This document shows, piece by piece, positions 43,652 to 52,174 of a stretch of 64,000 nucleotides of DNA. Numbering within the stretch: position 1 is the stretch's first letter; each line of letters opens with the position of its first letter. The notes under the pieces are model-generated. The model was given only the letters and a program-made list of their open reading frames with translations, was not told the DNA's origin and made no database searches. This DNA comes from Erwinia sp. HDF1-3R. Lineage in GTDB: Bacteria > Pseudomonadota > Gammaproteobacteria > Enterobacterales > Enterobacteriaceae. The stretch covers positions 1,674,001 through 1,738,000 of the forward strand of contig NZ_CP155071.1 of the NCBI RefSeq assembly GCF_039621855.1. Direction: 5' to 3'. The translations under genes were made by a program, and so were the position numbers.

Positions 43652-46600
43652 ATGAGCACTAAAGAATTAACTTTATTATTAAAAACCTTTCAGGAAAACA
43701 AGATCCCATTCCCGCTAGAGGGAACTACGTTTAACATTGTTGGTCAAGATCTGGTAATTGAATCCTCAACTGGCGTCATTTACCAAATCCCTTATGCTGC
43801 TCAGTTTGCATCATTATCAGATCAGTCATTTACATTAGCATTCAGTGATGGCCAAAAAATATCCTCTAAAGAGGTAATAATTAAATCTGTAAAAAACTTC
43901 ACAAATAAAGATGGATTCCTATCATCTGATCACGGTAAGGATAATATAGAAACTAACAAGAGCGATCATAGCAATAATAATAAAAATACTCAGGCTGGTA
44001 TAGAAAACAAAACAATTGTTGTTACGATTGAAAAGGCAATCGTTAACAATCAATCAGATGAAATAAAAAAAATCATAGATATAGTTGACGAAAACCAGAG
44101 TGCTGACAATATCTCTTCTGATGAATTATTATCTTTTCAACCAATAAATCCTGTTGTCATACACTCATCAAAGTCAACTATTAAAACAGCAGAGGTGATA
44201 ATTAATAAAGAAACTGTAAAAATAGCAGAGGTGATAATTGATCGAGATTATGACTTTAATAAGCTAGATAAATTAAACCAAGTTAAGGTTTTGCAACCTA
44301 GTGATCATTTAGATTATGCATCACATACGGCAATAATCAGTGGAGGTGACAGGAATAATGGAAGTTATGAATCACAATATGGAGTTAAATATTTCAATTT
44401 AGATGACCAAAAATCGGGATGGAAGATAGATGCCAGAGTTGTAGGTAGTGAAAACAACGAAAGCACCCTCACAAAGATAATACAAATGAATGATTTTAAA
44501 TCAGTTGATGCGATCAGCTATCCTTATTCCCCAAATTGCAAATTTATAACATGGAACAGTAAAGAGGGTGCGCTACTGGGATTGCATGAAAATGAAGTTG
44601 CGATAATATATAATACCACGCTCAATGAGATAATCAGAGCTACAATCAACACCACCTCAGCCGACGGTACTAAATCAATTTTACAAATAGGGATTGACAA
44701 ATCATCAAGTTTAAATGATCAAGATGACTCCTTAATCCATATAGGAAGCACTCACGCCAGGCTTGTTATTAAAGGAAGTCAGGGAGATGATACATTCATC
44801 GCTTCAGATGGCTTAAATATATATGATGGCTTCATGGGTAAAAATTCGGTTGATTTTTCTCATATTAATAAAGATACCATATTCAATTATCAGTCGGATA
44901 ACTTTTCTGAATTTGCCAAGTTCAAGATTACAGATAGCAGTTCTGCAGTTGTAACTATTGGTGATAAAACACAATTCATTAACAATTTCGACAAAGTGTT
45001 CGGAAGTAGTACAGGTAACAATATTTTCATTACTGGAAAAGGAGATCGCGAATATTTTGGCGGTTCTGGAAATGATAGATTTATCGCTTATAATGATAGC
45101 AATATTTTTCACGGGGGAGGGGGAGAGAATATTTTAGATTATAGCAAAATAGGAAGTCATTATTTTGGGAGAATTAATATTTCTGATGGTAAATATATAG
45201 ATGTAAATGGTCTAAAGATCAATACTGGATCGAAAAGTACTGAGCATAGTGGCGTAAATCAAAATGCAATTAGTAAAGACCACTTTGAGGGTATCAATGA
45301 GTTTTTTGGTAGTAGCTACAATGACGAAGTTTTTTTGAATGATTTGCATGGTACCTTGCATGAACAGTTAGGATCTAACTATATATGGTCTGGAGATGGC
45401 TCATATGTCATCTATGCTAACGATAAATCTTATGTTGACTACTCACTGCTTAAAGGGAAAGTAAATATTGACCTTAATAGTGGTATTGTTAACAAATACA
45501 ACGGTAGTCAGGACCATCTTTCAGATGTTCACAAAATTGTTGGCTCTAATGGGGGAGGGAATCTAATTGGAAAAACAGGATCTGATAATGTTCTCATTGG
45601 AACATCGGGTAATATTAAGTTTTACACTGAGGGTGGTAACTCAATAATTATAGGTGGTGATAATCATAATGAATACACTATATCAAATGGAGTTTCAGAA
45701 ATCAGTGCTCATGGTTTGATAAATAATATACATGCTAAGGATATGACCTTACGTTTTCATGGCTCAGAAAAAGGTGAGGATAATCTCTTTTTATCCGGTG
45801 GGCGGTCTGTTATTAATGCAGGTTCAGGGGCATCTCGTTTAGACCTGACAGATAATGCTTTCTCAGAAATTATTTTGGATAACGAGGGGGCGTTCACTCT
45901 TTATAGTGGGGATTGTTATTCACAAATACATGGTAACGCAAAGAGTTTTGAAATAAACTTTTCCCATGGAAATAGCGGTAAGATCTCCGCTGACCTTGAT
46001 CATGGGATAATAAATTCCTCTAACGGTGGGCAAATAGTACTGAATGATACTATAATTAACAAAATTATCTCAGGTGAAAATGGTGATGGAAATTATATTT
46101 TTTCTACATATGATTCCGCTCTGACTATTGATGCATGGGGGGATGGGAATCGGTTTGAGACGGGAAAGGCAGATGGAAACAATATAACTGTGGATTCCGA
46201 TGGTTACTTTTCGTCTAACAATTATTTTGTCATTCTTGGTAAGAATGGAACTTATAAAATATTTAACTCGGGAGGGAATAATACTCTCGATTACAGTAAA
46301 TATAAAGGGGTGCTTTGTGTAGATTTAAACAACAAGTCGCAATTAAACAATGATAATATTGACGGTTTTGACAGGGTTATAGCTAATAATGATGAAAAAG
46401 GAATCTTTTATGCTAAAGAAATGGGGGGATCTTTTTTCGATCTCTCAGGTGTTACAGGAGCAGATATATATTCTGGAGAAGGCGGCAGTGCGGATTTTAA
46501 ATTAAAAAACAATAACACAGATAACATATTTTATAATAAGATAAGTGGGGCGTTGGAGTTCAATATTACCAACAATAATATCTCTGTAAAGAAATCTGTC

Positions 46601-48088
46601 GGCACTGATACTTATGATAATTTAGTGAGTAAAATTTATGGTAATGATCAGGGTGGTAAATATGTTTTAGATGGTAATTTTGGATGGAATAATAAAATTG
46701 ATATTGAAGCAGGTAATGGAAATAATGAATTTAGTTATCACAATACCGGTGGTAATTCAGATTCTGTCTTTACCGGTGGAACTGGAGAAAATATATTCAC
46801 TTACATACAACAATCAAGTTCTTCTAAAATTAATTTTTCAAATTCAAAAGATGGACATTTCGATTTTTCTCTCGATTACACAAACAGGGAAATTAATGCT
46901 AATAGCATGACTCATCTTATTTACGATGTCAGCAAAGGAACGAGTTCAAATTTCTACTATAACGATGCTAACCACATAAACCTTGAAATACAGGGGCAGC
47001 ATAGTATTAATACAAATAGAGTATACATTCATGCTAATGGTGGTGGGAATATATTTACCTTTAATAACAATGCTGTTTTGAATTATGATCTGAGTCGAAC
47101 TAAAGGTCTAAATGCGAATTTTGATTCGGGAATTATCAGTTTCACTGATAAAGTTGATAATGACATTATCAGAGGTAAAGTGAATTACTTTGGAGCTACT
47201 GTTGGCGACGACGTAGTACATCTAAGTAAAAATAATGCTATGCATTATCTTGTTAGCGCCGGAAATGATAAAGTTTGGGGAAGTGATGGTGTAGGACACC
47301 TTTATGATACACCGTATGGTGGGGATTTCCATATGGATACAGGAATTTATGATAAAAAGGACTATGCTGGAAAGGATATGGGTCAGGATCATCTATATGA
47401 TTTGAAGAATATAGTTTTTAATGATGCTAATGCTTCTGCCATTAATCTATTTGAAGGGGGTACTGATTCCTCTGACTTCAATTTTGATTTTAACGTTGCA
47501 TCTCAAGTGAAGGTGTACGGAAATATTGCTGGAAACCATACATTTAACAATGTGAAGGGTTCTGATAATATTTCATTTGATTATAGCGGTTTAGATCATA
47601 TAGATGTTAATTTGTATTCAGGAATAATAAATAAAGGAAATAATTACCAGGATACACTCAATGGTTTTACAGGAAACACGTTAAGGCTTCTGGGAAGTAA
47701 TGGAGATGATACATTTTTATGGAAAACAGTTGATGATTTTCTGAATGTCAGCTCGCTTGATGGTGGTAAAGGGAAAAACACATTAGAGCAGTCTTCTGAT
47801 GGTGCTACCGTAATTGACCTAAGCTCTCTGGCAAACACTAAGAACTTTAATATTGTTGATGTTTCAAAAGTGCAACATAAATCTATCGTTGGTAATTTCG
47901 ATTCTCTTTTCAATAACTCTTGGTACAAAGGACATAATATAGATATTATTATAAACAATAAAGACGATAATGTTGTCAAGTTTTCAACAAGCAATGAATG
48001 GGATCATCATTACGACCAGACGTCGCAAGCCGATGTTTATGAGAACAGAATCGACCATTCATCTGTTCATGTTATACATGCAGCTTAA
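43652..48088 (+). CDS. Large RTX-like type I secretion substrate (1478 aa)
   Basis: No N-terminal signal peptide. Residues 1-75 form a small beta-rich domain (GTTFNIVGQDLVIESSTGVIYQIPY). Residues 75-190 are low-complexity Asn/Ser/Lys, with a short tandem (KTAEVIINKE, KIAEVIIDRD). From about 370 to the end come degenerate RTX-type modules in which an xDYS strand, a DLxxGxV strand and a GSNGxDxxLxG-like turn recur, for example near residues 487, 594, 878, 1147 and 1308. Gly-rich turns are GGSGNDRFIA, GGGGENILDYS, GGTGENIFTY and GGKGKNTLEQ. The C terminus ends SSVHVIHAA. It is acidic and nearly Cys-free. Lying between adaptor and exporter genes, it is the presumed cargo, a surface or secreted adhesin. 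No enzymatic or Ig-like domain is recognised. Confidence 0.75.
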   Translation: MSTKELTLLLKTFQENKIPFPLEGTTFNIVGQDLVIESSTGVIYQIPYAAQFASLSDQSFTLAFSDGQKISSKEVIIKSVKNFTNKDGFLSSDHGKDNIETNKSDHSNNNKNTQAGIENKTIVVTIEKAIVNNQSDEIKKIIDIVDENQSADNISSDELLSFQPINPVVIHSSKSTIKTAEVIINKETVKIAEVIIDRDYDFNKLDKLNQVKVLQPSDHLDYASHTAIISGGDRNNGSYESQYGVKYFNLDDQKSGWKIDARVVGSENNESTLTKIIQMNDFKSVDAISYPYSPNCKFITWNSKEGALLGLHENEVAIIYNTTLNEIIRATINTTSADGTKSILQIGIDKSSSLNDQDDSLIHIGSTHARLVIKGSQGDDTFIASDGLNIYDGFMGKNSVDFSHINKDTIFNYQSDNFSEFAKFKITDSSSAVVTIGDKTQFINNFDKVFGSSTGNNIFITGKGDREYFGGSGNDRFIAYNDSNIFHGGGGENILDYSKIGSHYFGRINISDGKYIDVNGLKINTGSKSTEHSGVNQNAISKDHFEGINEFFGSSYNDEVFLNDLHGTLHEQLGSNYIWSGDGSYVIYANDKSYVDYSLLKGKVNIDLNSGIVNKYNGSQDHLSDVHKIVGSNGGGNLIGKTGSDNVLIGTSGNIKFYTEGGNSIIIGGDNHNEYTISNGVSEISAHGLINNIHAKDMTLRFHGSEKGEDNLFLSGGRSVINAGSGASRLDLTDNAFSEIILDNEGAFTLYSGDCYSQIHGNAKSFEINFSHGNSGKISADLDHGIINSSNGGQIVLNDTIINKIISGENGDGNYIFSTYDSALTIDAWGDGNRFETGKADGNNITVDSDGYFSSNNYFVILGKNGTYKIFNSGGNNTLDYSKYKGVLCVDLNNKSQLNNDNIDGFDRVIANNDEKGIFYAKEMGGSFFDLSGVTGADIYSGEGGSADFKLKNNNTDNIFYNKISGALEFNITNNNISVKKSVGTDTYDNLVSKIYGNDQGGKYVLDGNFGWNNKIDIEAGNGNNEFSYHNTGGNSDSVFTGGTGENIFTYIQQSSSSKINFSNSKDGHFDFSLDYTNREINANSMTHLIYDVSKGTSSNFYYNDANHINLEIQGQHSINTNRVYIHANGGGNIFTFNNNAVLNYDLSRTKGLNANFDSGIISFTDKVDNDIIRGKVNYFGATVGDDVVHLSKNNAMHYLVSAGNDKVWGSDGVGHLYDTPYGGDFHMDTGIYDKKDYAGKDMGQDHLYDLKNIVFNDANASAINLFEGGTDSSDFNFDFNVASQVKVYGNIAGNHTFNNVKGSDNISFDYSGLDHIDVNLYSGIINKGNNYQDTLNGFTGNTLRLLGSNGDDTFLWKTVDDFLNVSSLDGGKGKNTLEQSSDGATVIDLSSLANTKNFNIVDVSKVQHKSIVGNFDSLFNNSWYKGHNIDIIINNKDDNVVKFSTSNEWDHHYDQTSQADVYENRIDHSSVHVIHAA

Positions 48089-48253
48089 TCGGAAAAAAAG
48101 CATCCTAAATTTTCCCAAAACTTGCCCCCTGTTTTCATAATACTAAATTGGCCTAATGATTCTTAATATATATTTATGTCTTTTTATGCCAGAGTGTTTT
48201 TGATACAAGATACTCTTTGTCAATCGCCATCAGAATTAAGTAAAATATAATAT

Positions 48254-50221
48254 ATGAATCCTAAAGTAAGTGATGATTCCTTCTTATCTTTCATTTGTGC
48301 TGTTAATGGTATTTTGTCCCACCATGATAAAAAATTACCAGTCTATTCAATCGGCTTTGTCTATGAAATTTACAATAAAAACAATCAATATGAAGATTGT
48401 TTAGAATATATAGAAAGATTAACCGATGGTGTTTTTTTCAAAATAGATTCGTCCTGTGATACTGGTGTTTCCCGCTCGCAGAGTATTGTTTTATACAGGA
48501 AAGGAAACAGGTGGTCGGTGACGGACGATAAAATGAATTTAATCGATTGTGATGAGATGAAGGGATTCTTTAGTACCAGAGAGAAAAGGAGTTTAAATTT
48601 ATTAGAGTTAATGGTTTTCTGGCTGAGAAAACGGGCGGGTCTCATTGAATTTTTCTCACTTTCATTTTGTCTTAGTCTGTTGTCATTGAGCATTCCACTG
48701 TACATGAATGCGGTTTATGGCAGGATAATACCAGCCTCTGCAGAAAATTCATTGTGGACGCTATCGATAATCATGTTACTTTCCTTTTCTTTCGAAATTG
48801 TTTTAAAAAAGAAACGAATCCGGTTAGTTTCTAATATGGTGTCATCTTTTAGTTTATTCAGGGAGCCTTCAATACTTAATTCATTTATGACGCCAATTTC
48901 TTCAGGAAAAGATGATTGGCAGGATTTGAGAAAAAAAGGAATTGATAATCTAATCAAGTTTCGTCTGGGGCTTTGGGTTTTATTATCTTCAGGTTACATT
49001 GATGCTATTTTCCTTTTAACACATATTGTGGCTATAGCCGTTATCGCTAAATGGCTTGCATTAGTCCCTTTGGCCGTTTTCTTTCTACAGATAATCGCTA
49101 CGTTTTACATTGATAAAATGTCTCCTGATGATTCTGATTTTAAGAATGACGCAAATTCCGGCCTCCCTACTGAACTTATCGATAATTACAAGCTCAACGG
49201 TTTGATGGATTATTTTCCGGCATTATATTCACAAAAGGTGCAGTCGTCCAACAGTGCTGAGGCAATTAAGTTGGCTAAGAAAAATAATAGTTCTTCAGTT
49301 TTTTCATTCCTAACGTCTCTTCAAACGGTCGCTATTGTTCTAACTGCTTTCTATCTGATTTCAAATCATATTATTTCCTCCTCAGCGATGTTTGCTACAA
49401 TAATTTTGTCTGGGAAAATAACCCAGTCAACTTCAATGCTGCTTGGATTTTTACCCTTCCACCGAGAACTGTCAAAGAGCATAAAGGAAATCAATGAACT
49501 AACTGAAAAATCCAATGATTTCAAATCTACGGTTATCAGAGATCCATCAAAGTGGAGTTTAAAAAATGTAACGACCTTATCCCGCTATAATCATGATTTG
49601 AACGTTTTTAATTCAATCAATCTCGAGTTTTCTCCGGGTGAAAAAATTGCCATCATTGGTCCCCCGGGTTGTGGAAAAACTACACTATCACATATTCTTT
49701 GTGGTATTTATCAACCTGAGAAAGGTGAGGTTTTTTTACCCGATGGTCTCAATCAAGAAAATGGAAAAGGAAGTTCGTTCTATTTTCCTCAACGTGGTTT
49801 TGTGTTTTATCGGAATTTACATGATTCTATTTTTAGTTCTAATGTTACGAGTGATTCTTTGATAAAGGAATTACAGACACTGGATTTTTTATCATGGCTT
49901 CCTGAATATTATCCTGATGGGATTTTTTCAACCCCTATAAAAAAATTATCTGAAGATAAATTACAAATGTTAGAAATGGCAAGGTTGCATTTCTCTGACA
50001 AAAAATACTTCATTCTTGATGAACCCTCAGCTCATGTTGACACTGGGACAGAACAGAAACTTTCAAACATTCTTAGGAATAAATTAAAGGATGACACAAC
50101 AATGATTTTATTCACACGCAGTAAAAATTTACTTGAATTTGCTGATAGAGTTGTTTATCTCAATCAATTTAATATAGTATTTGATGGGAAAAAAGAAGAT
50201 TTTCTTAAAATAGCATCATAA
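48254..50221 (+). CDS. Type I secretion ABC exporter, SiiF-like, with degenerate ATPase motifs
   Basis: 655 residues. There is an N-terminal C39-like domain without protease function (about 1-115, including SIVLYRKGNRWSVTDD), then about six membrane helices (about 130-405), then the nucleotide-binding domain. Walker A GPPGCGKTT and Walker B YFILDEPSAHVD are intact and a Q-loop Gln is present (FPQRGF). The signature reads LSEDKLQMLEMARL instead of LSGGQ, and the H-loop His is replaced (LFTRSK). It energises cargo export with the adaptor and TolC-like channel. Whether it hydrolyses ATP normally is unclear. No ribosome site is obvious before the ATG. Confidence 0.85.
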   Translation: MNPKVSDDSFLSFICAVNGILSHHDKKLPVYSIGFVYEIYNKNNQYEDCLEYIERLTDGVFFKIDSSCDTGVSRSQSIVLYRKGNRWSVTDDKMNLIDCDEMKGFFSTREKRSLNLLELMVFWLRKRAGLIEFFSLSFCLSLLSLSIPLYMNAVYGRIIPASAENSLWTLSIIMLLSFSFEIVLKKKRIRLVSNMVSSFSLFREPSILNSFMTPISSGKDDWQDLRKKGIDNLIKFRLGLWVLLSSGYIDAIFLLTHIVAIAVIAKWLALVPLAVFFLQIIATFYIDKMSPDDSDFKNDANSGLPTELIDNYKLNGLMDYFPALYSQKVQSSNSAEAIKLAKKNNSSSVFSFLTSLQTVAIVLTAFYLISNHIISSSAMFATIILSGKITQSTSMLLGFLPFHRELSKSIKEINELTEKSNDFKSTVIRDPSKWSLKNVTTLSRYNHDLNVFNSINLEFSPGEKIAIIGPPGCGKTTLSHILCGIYQPEKGEVFLPDGLNQENGKGSSFYFPQRGFVFYRNLHDSIFSSNVTSDSLIKELQTLDFLSWLPEYYPDGIFSTPIKKLSEDKLQMLEMARLHFSDKKYFILDEPSAHVDTGTEQKLSNILRNKLKDDTTMILFTRSKNLLEFADRVVYLNQFNIVFDGKKEDFLKIAS

Positions 50222-50277
50222 TTTTTTTATAATCAAGTTTGTCTGTAAGCCCACTTGCTCAGAGAACCCGTAAATCG

Positions 50278-50309
50278 GGTCGTGTATTCACCATATTGAA
50301 TACACGACC
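50278..50309. repeat. 13-bp perfect inverted repeat after the exporter gene
   Basis: GGTCGTGTATTCA (50278-50290) and TGAATACACGACC (50297-50309) around a 6-nt loop. A run of A follows rather than T, so on the plus strand it is at best a weak terminator for the secretion operon. Confidence 0.6.
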
Positions 50310-50370
50310 AAAAATCCCGCGTTATAGTCTGTAAAATAGGCTTCGTGGTGCTGATGTAAGTATCCCAGCT

Positions 50371-51120
50371 TTAGTTCCACGCACTTTTTGAGATTTCCAG
50401 TTTCTCAGCCATCAGCCCATATTCTTCCGGCGTCAGGTTATTCAGGGATTCATGAGGCCGCTCACTGTTGTATTCATTCAGCCAGCGCTCCGTTATTTCC
50501 CGCGCTTCATCCAGTGTTCTGAACAGATAAAAATCCAGTATTTCTGTCCGGTACGTCCGGTTAAAACGTTCGATAAACGCGTTCTGGGTCGGCTTACCCG
50601 GCTTAATAAATTCCAGCATCACACCATGATCTTCAGCCCATTGCGCCAGAGTCAGTGATACCCGTTCCGGCCCATTATCCATCCGCATCTTCAGCGGATA
50701 TCCACGGGTTGCTGCTATCCTGTCCAGCATCCTGACGACCCGCTGCGCCGGGATATTCAGGTCAATTTCGATAGCCAGAGCTTCACGGTTAAAATCATCC
50801 ACGACGTTGAAAGTCCGAAAACGTCGGCCGCATGTCAGCGCGTCGTGCATAAAATCAATCGACCCGCTTTGGTTAAGTGCTTCCGGCGTTGCCAGCGGGG
50901 CCGGATTACGCACAGGCAGGCGTTGTTTACCCCTACGACGAAAATTAAGTTTTAGCAGACGCGTATCCGGTTGATAACGAAACACCGTCCTGCTCAGCGA
51001 TAATATCCTGCATGCCTGGCGTATGCTCATCGTATACTGCGTCGTCAGATAGCTGGCGAGCTCACGCTTTATCGCTGGTTTTAAAGCTTTTTTTCGATGA
51101 CGTCTTTCAGCGCCCGGCAT
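50371..51120 (-). pseudogene. IS3-family transposase OrfB with internal deletion
   Basis: An open frame of 249 residues with the integrase core (SIDFMHDAL, VVDDFNREALAIEID, MRMDNGPE, TQNAFIERFNRTYRTEIL, ERPHESLNNLTPEEY). Compared with the family, about 53 residues are missing between YQPDTRLL and KLNFRRRGKQRLPV, which removes most of the linker region. The DDE residues remain, but activity is doubtful, also because OrfA is truncated by a stop. Confidence 0.85.
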
Positions 51121-51347
51121 TCAGGACTCAGATCGGCAAACATCTGTTTGAGACGACGATTTTCATCTTCCAGATCTTTGATCTTTTAAATATCAGATGC
51201 TTCCATCCCCCCGTACTTCGCTTTCCAGTTGTAACAGGAGGCTTCGGAAATCCCGGCCTCACGACAGACCTCTTTCACGGTACGTCCAGCTTCGACAGAC
51301 TTCAGGACAGCAATAATCTGGTGTTCGGTGAATCGTGCTTTACGCAT
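51095..51347 (-). pseudogene. IS3-family OrfA with premature stop
   Basis: Starts MRKARFTEHQIIAVLKSVEAG, continues to YNWKAKYGGMEASDI, then TAA where relatives have Lys, followed in the same frame by KIKDLEDENRRLKQMFADLS and ALKDVIEKKL. A single-base nonsense change thus separates the helix-turn-helix from the leucine zipper. Confidence 0.85.
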
Positions 51348-51430
51348 AGCGATCTCCTTCATTAGCAGAGCAAGTATGCCGGAAGATCTCTAAATGTGAA
51401 TGGGCTGTTTTAGCGGGATACTTACACTGA

Positions 51431-51779
51431 TTGTTTTGCAGCTAACGATTTATTGATTGCAGATAACCTCATTTACTTGTTTGCAGATAAATGTGCATAA
51501 AAGATATAACGCCGGTGTTGATGGGGGTTTTGAACAAATGTCGGTGAGGTTATCGTGATGATAATGGCTAAAAAACGAGCTACTTTAGCAGATGGACAAC
51601 GAACATCCTCCGCAGGGAAACGGATTAGTAAAAAGAGAGCGGGTTAATGAGGCGGGGCTGTACCTGGCTGCTCCATATTTACCAGTTCAAGCTGGTAAAG
51701 CTGAGTACAGACCATTTTTTCAAACTGTTGAGGGGTTAGGTGGTGTATATCACCCTTCATATCGTGGTTAAAAAACACA
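51431..51779. other. Unassigned sequence inside the right Tn3-type end
   Basis: About 350 bp with no recognised gene. A 29-codon frame (MAKKRATLADGQRTSSAGKR) near 51550-51645 has a readable start but no family resemblance. Confidence 0.35.
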
Positions 51780-51817
51780 CTTAGCGTACGTTTCCGTACT
51801 ACTGGGCTTCAGACCCC
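51780..51817 (-). mobile_element. Tn3-family terminal inverted repeat at the right edge of the island
   Basis: On the reverse strand it starts GGGGTCTGAAGCCCAGTAGT and continues ACGGAAACGTACGCTAA, similar to 34149-34186 and to Tn3. The outside flank TATTA lies in the coding sequence of the cupin-like gene, so this end marks an insertion into that gene. Confidence 0.7.
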
Positions 51818-52152
51818 TATTATATTTGATGCTATCCTGCATTCCTCTACTGAGTCAAAAAACGCCTGGCAGCGGTCAAGAACAAGTGTTGCTCCTTCGC
51901 GTAGCATTTATATAACTGGTGTCTGTTTATGTGGGGCGTCCTGTATCCGGACTGGCTGTAAGAATATCTGACAAACCCGCCATAGCCCCTCATTTCCGGC
52001 CAGTTATCATTGGCAAGCCTTACTCTGGGGTAATGAAGAATGTCTTTCTCCAGCGTCTTGTTTAATGCCGTCCAGCTCACCAGCTTACTGGCGTCGACAC
52101 CGGTCAGTACAAAAGGCGATTTTCGAAAGTGTTGGCGGCTAAATTCTTCCAT
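51818..52152 (-). pseudogene. JmjC/cupin-like protein, frameshifted and cut by a Tn3-type end
   Basis: The first frame (52152 to about 51910) begins MEEFSRQHFRKSPFVLTGVDASKLVSWTALN. It continues to PRVRLANDNWPEMRGYGGFVRYSYSQSGYRTPHINRHQLY, the N-terminal half of cupin_4/JmjC-type hydroxylase-like proteins. A frameshift near 51910 restores LREGATLVLDRCQAFFDSVEECRIASNII, the expected next segment. The sequence then stops at the transposon end at 51817. The metal-binding second half is missing. It follows the ABC gene remnant by 23 bp, implying a former operon. Confidence 0.65.
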
Positions 52153-52174
52153 AATATCGCGGCTAATAAAATTA

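Larger units (their letters stand above)
50351..51430 (-). mobile_element. IS3-family insertion sequence (IS2/IS3-group type) with 4-bp target duplication
   Basis: Terminal repeats begin TGTAAGTATCCC at both ends (50355 inward; 51426 inward on the reverse strand). They are flanked by an identical CTGA (50351-50354 and 51427-51430), a direct target-site duplication. OrfA (51347 leftwards, MRKARFTEHQIIAVLKSVEAG) is stopped by TAA after GGMEASDI. OrfB has an in-frame deletion. At 1072 bp it is shorter than usual. This is the only IS here with both ends, so it is probably the most recent arrival. Confidence 0.88.

Noticed and set aside
50278-50309. Strong terminator for the secretion operon
   Set aside because: The 13-bp stem is perfect but is followed by A residues rather than T, so it is listed only as an inverted repeat.
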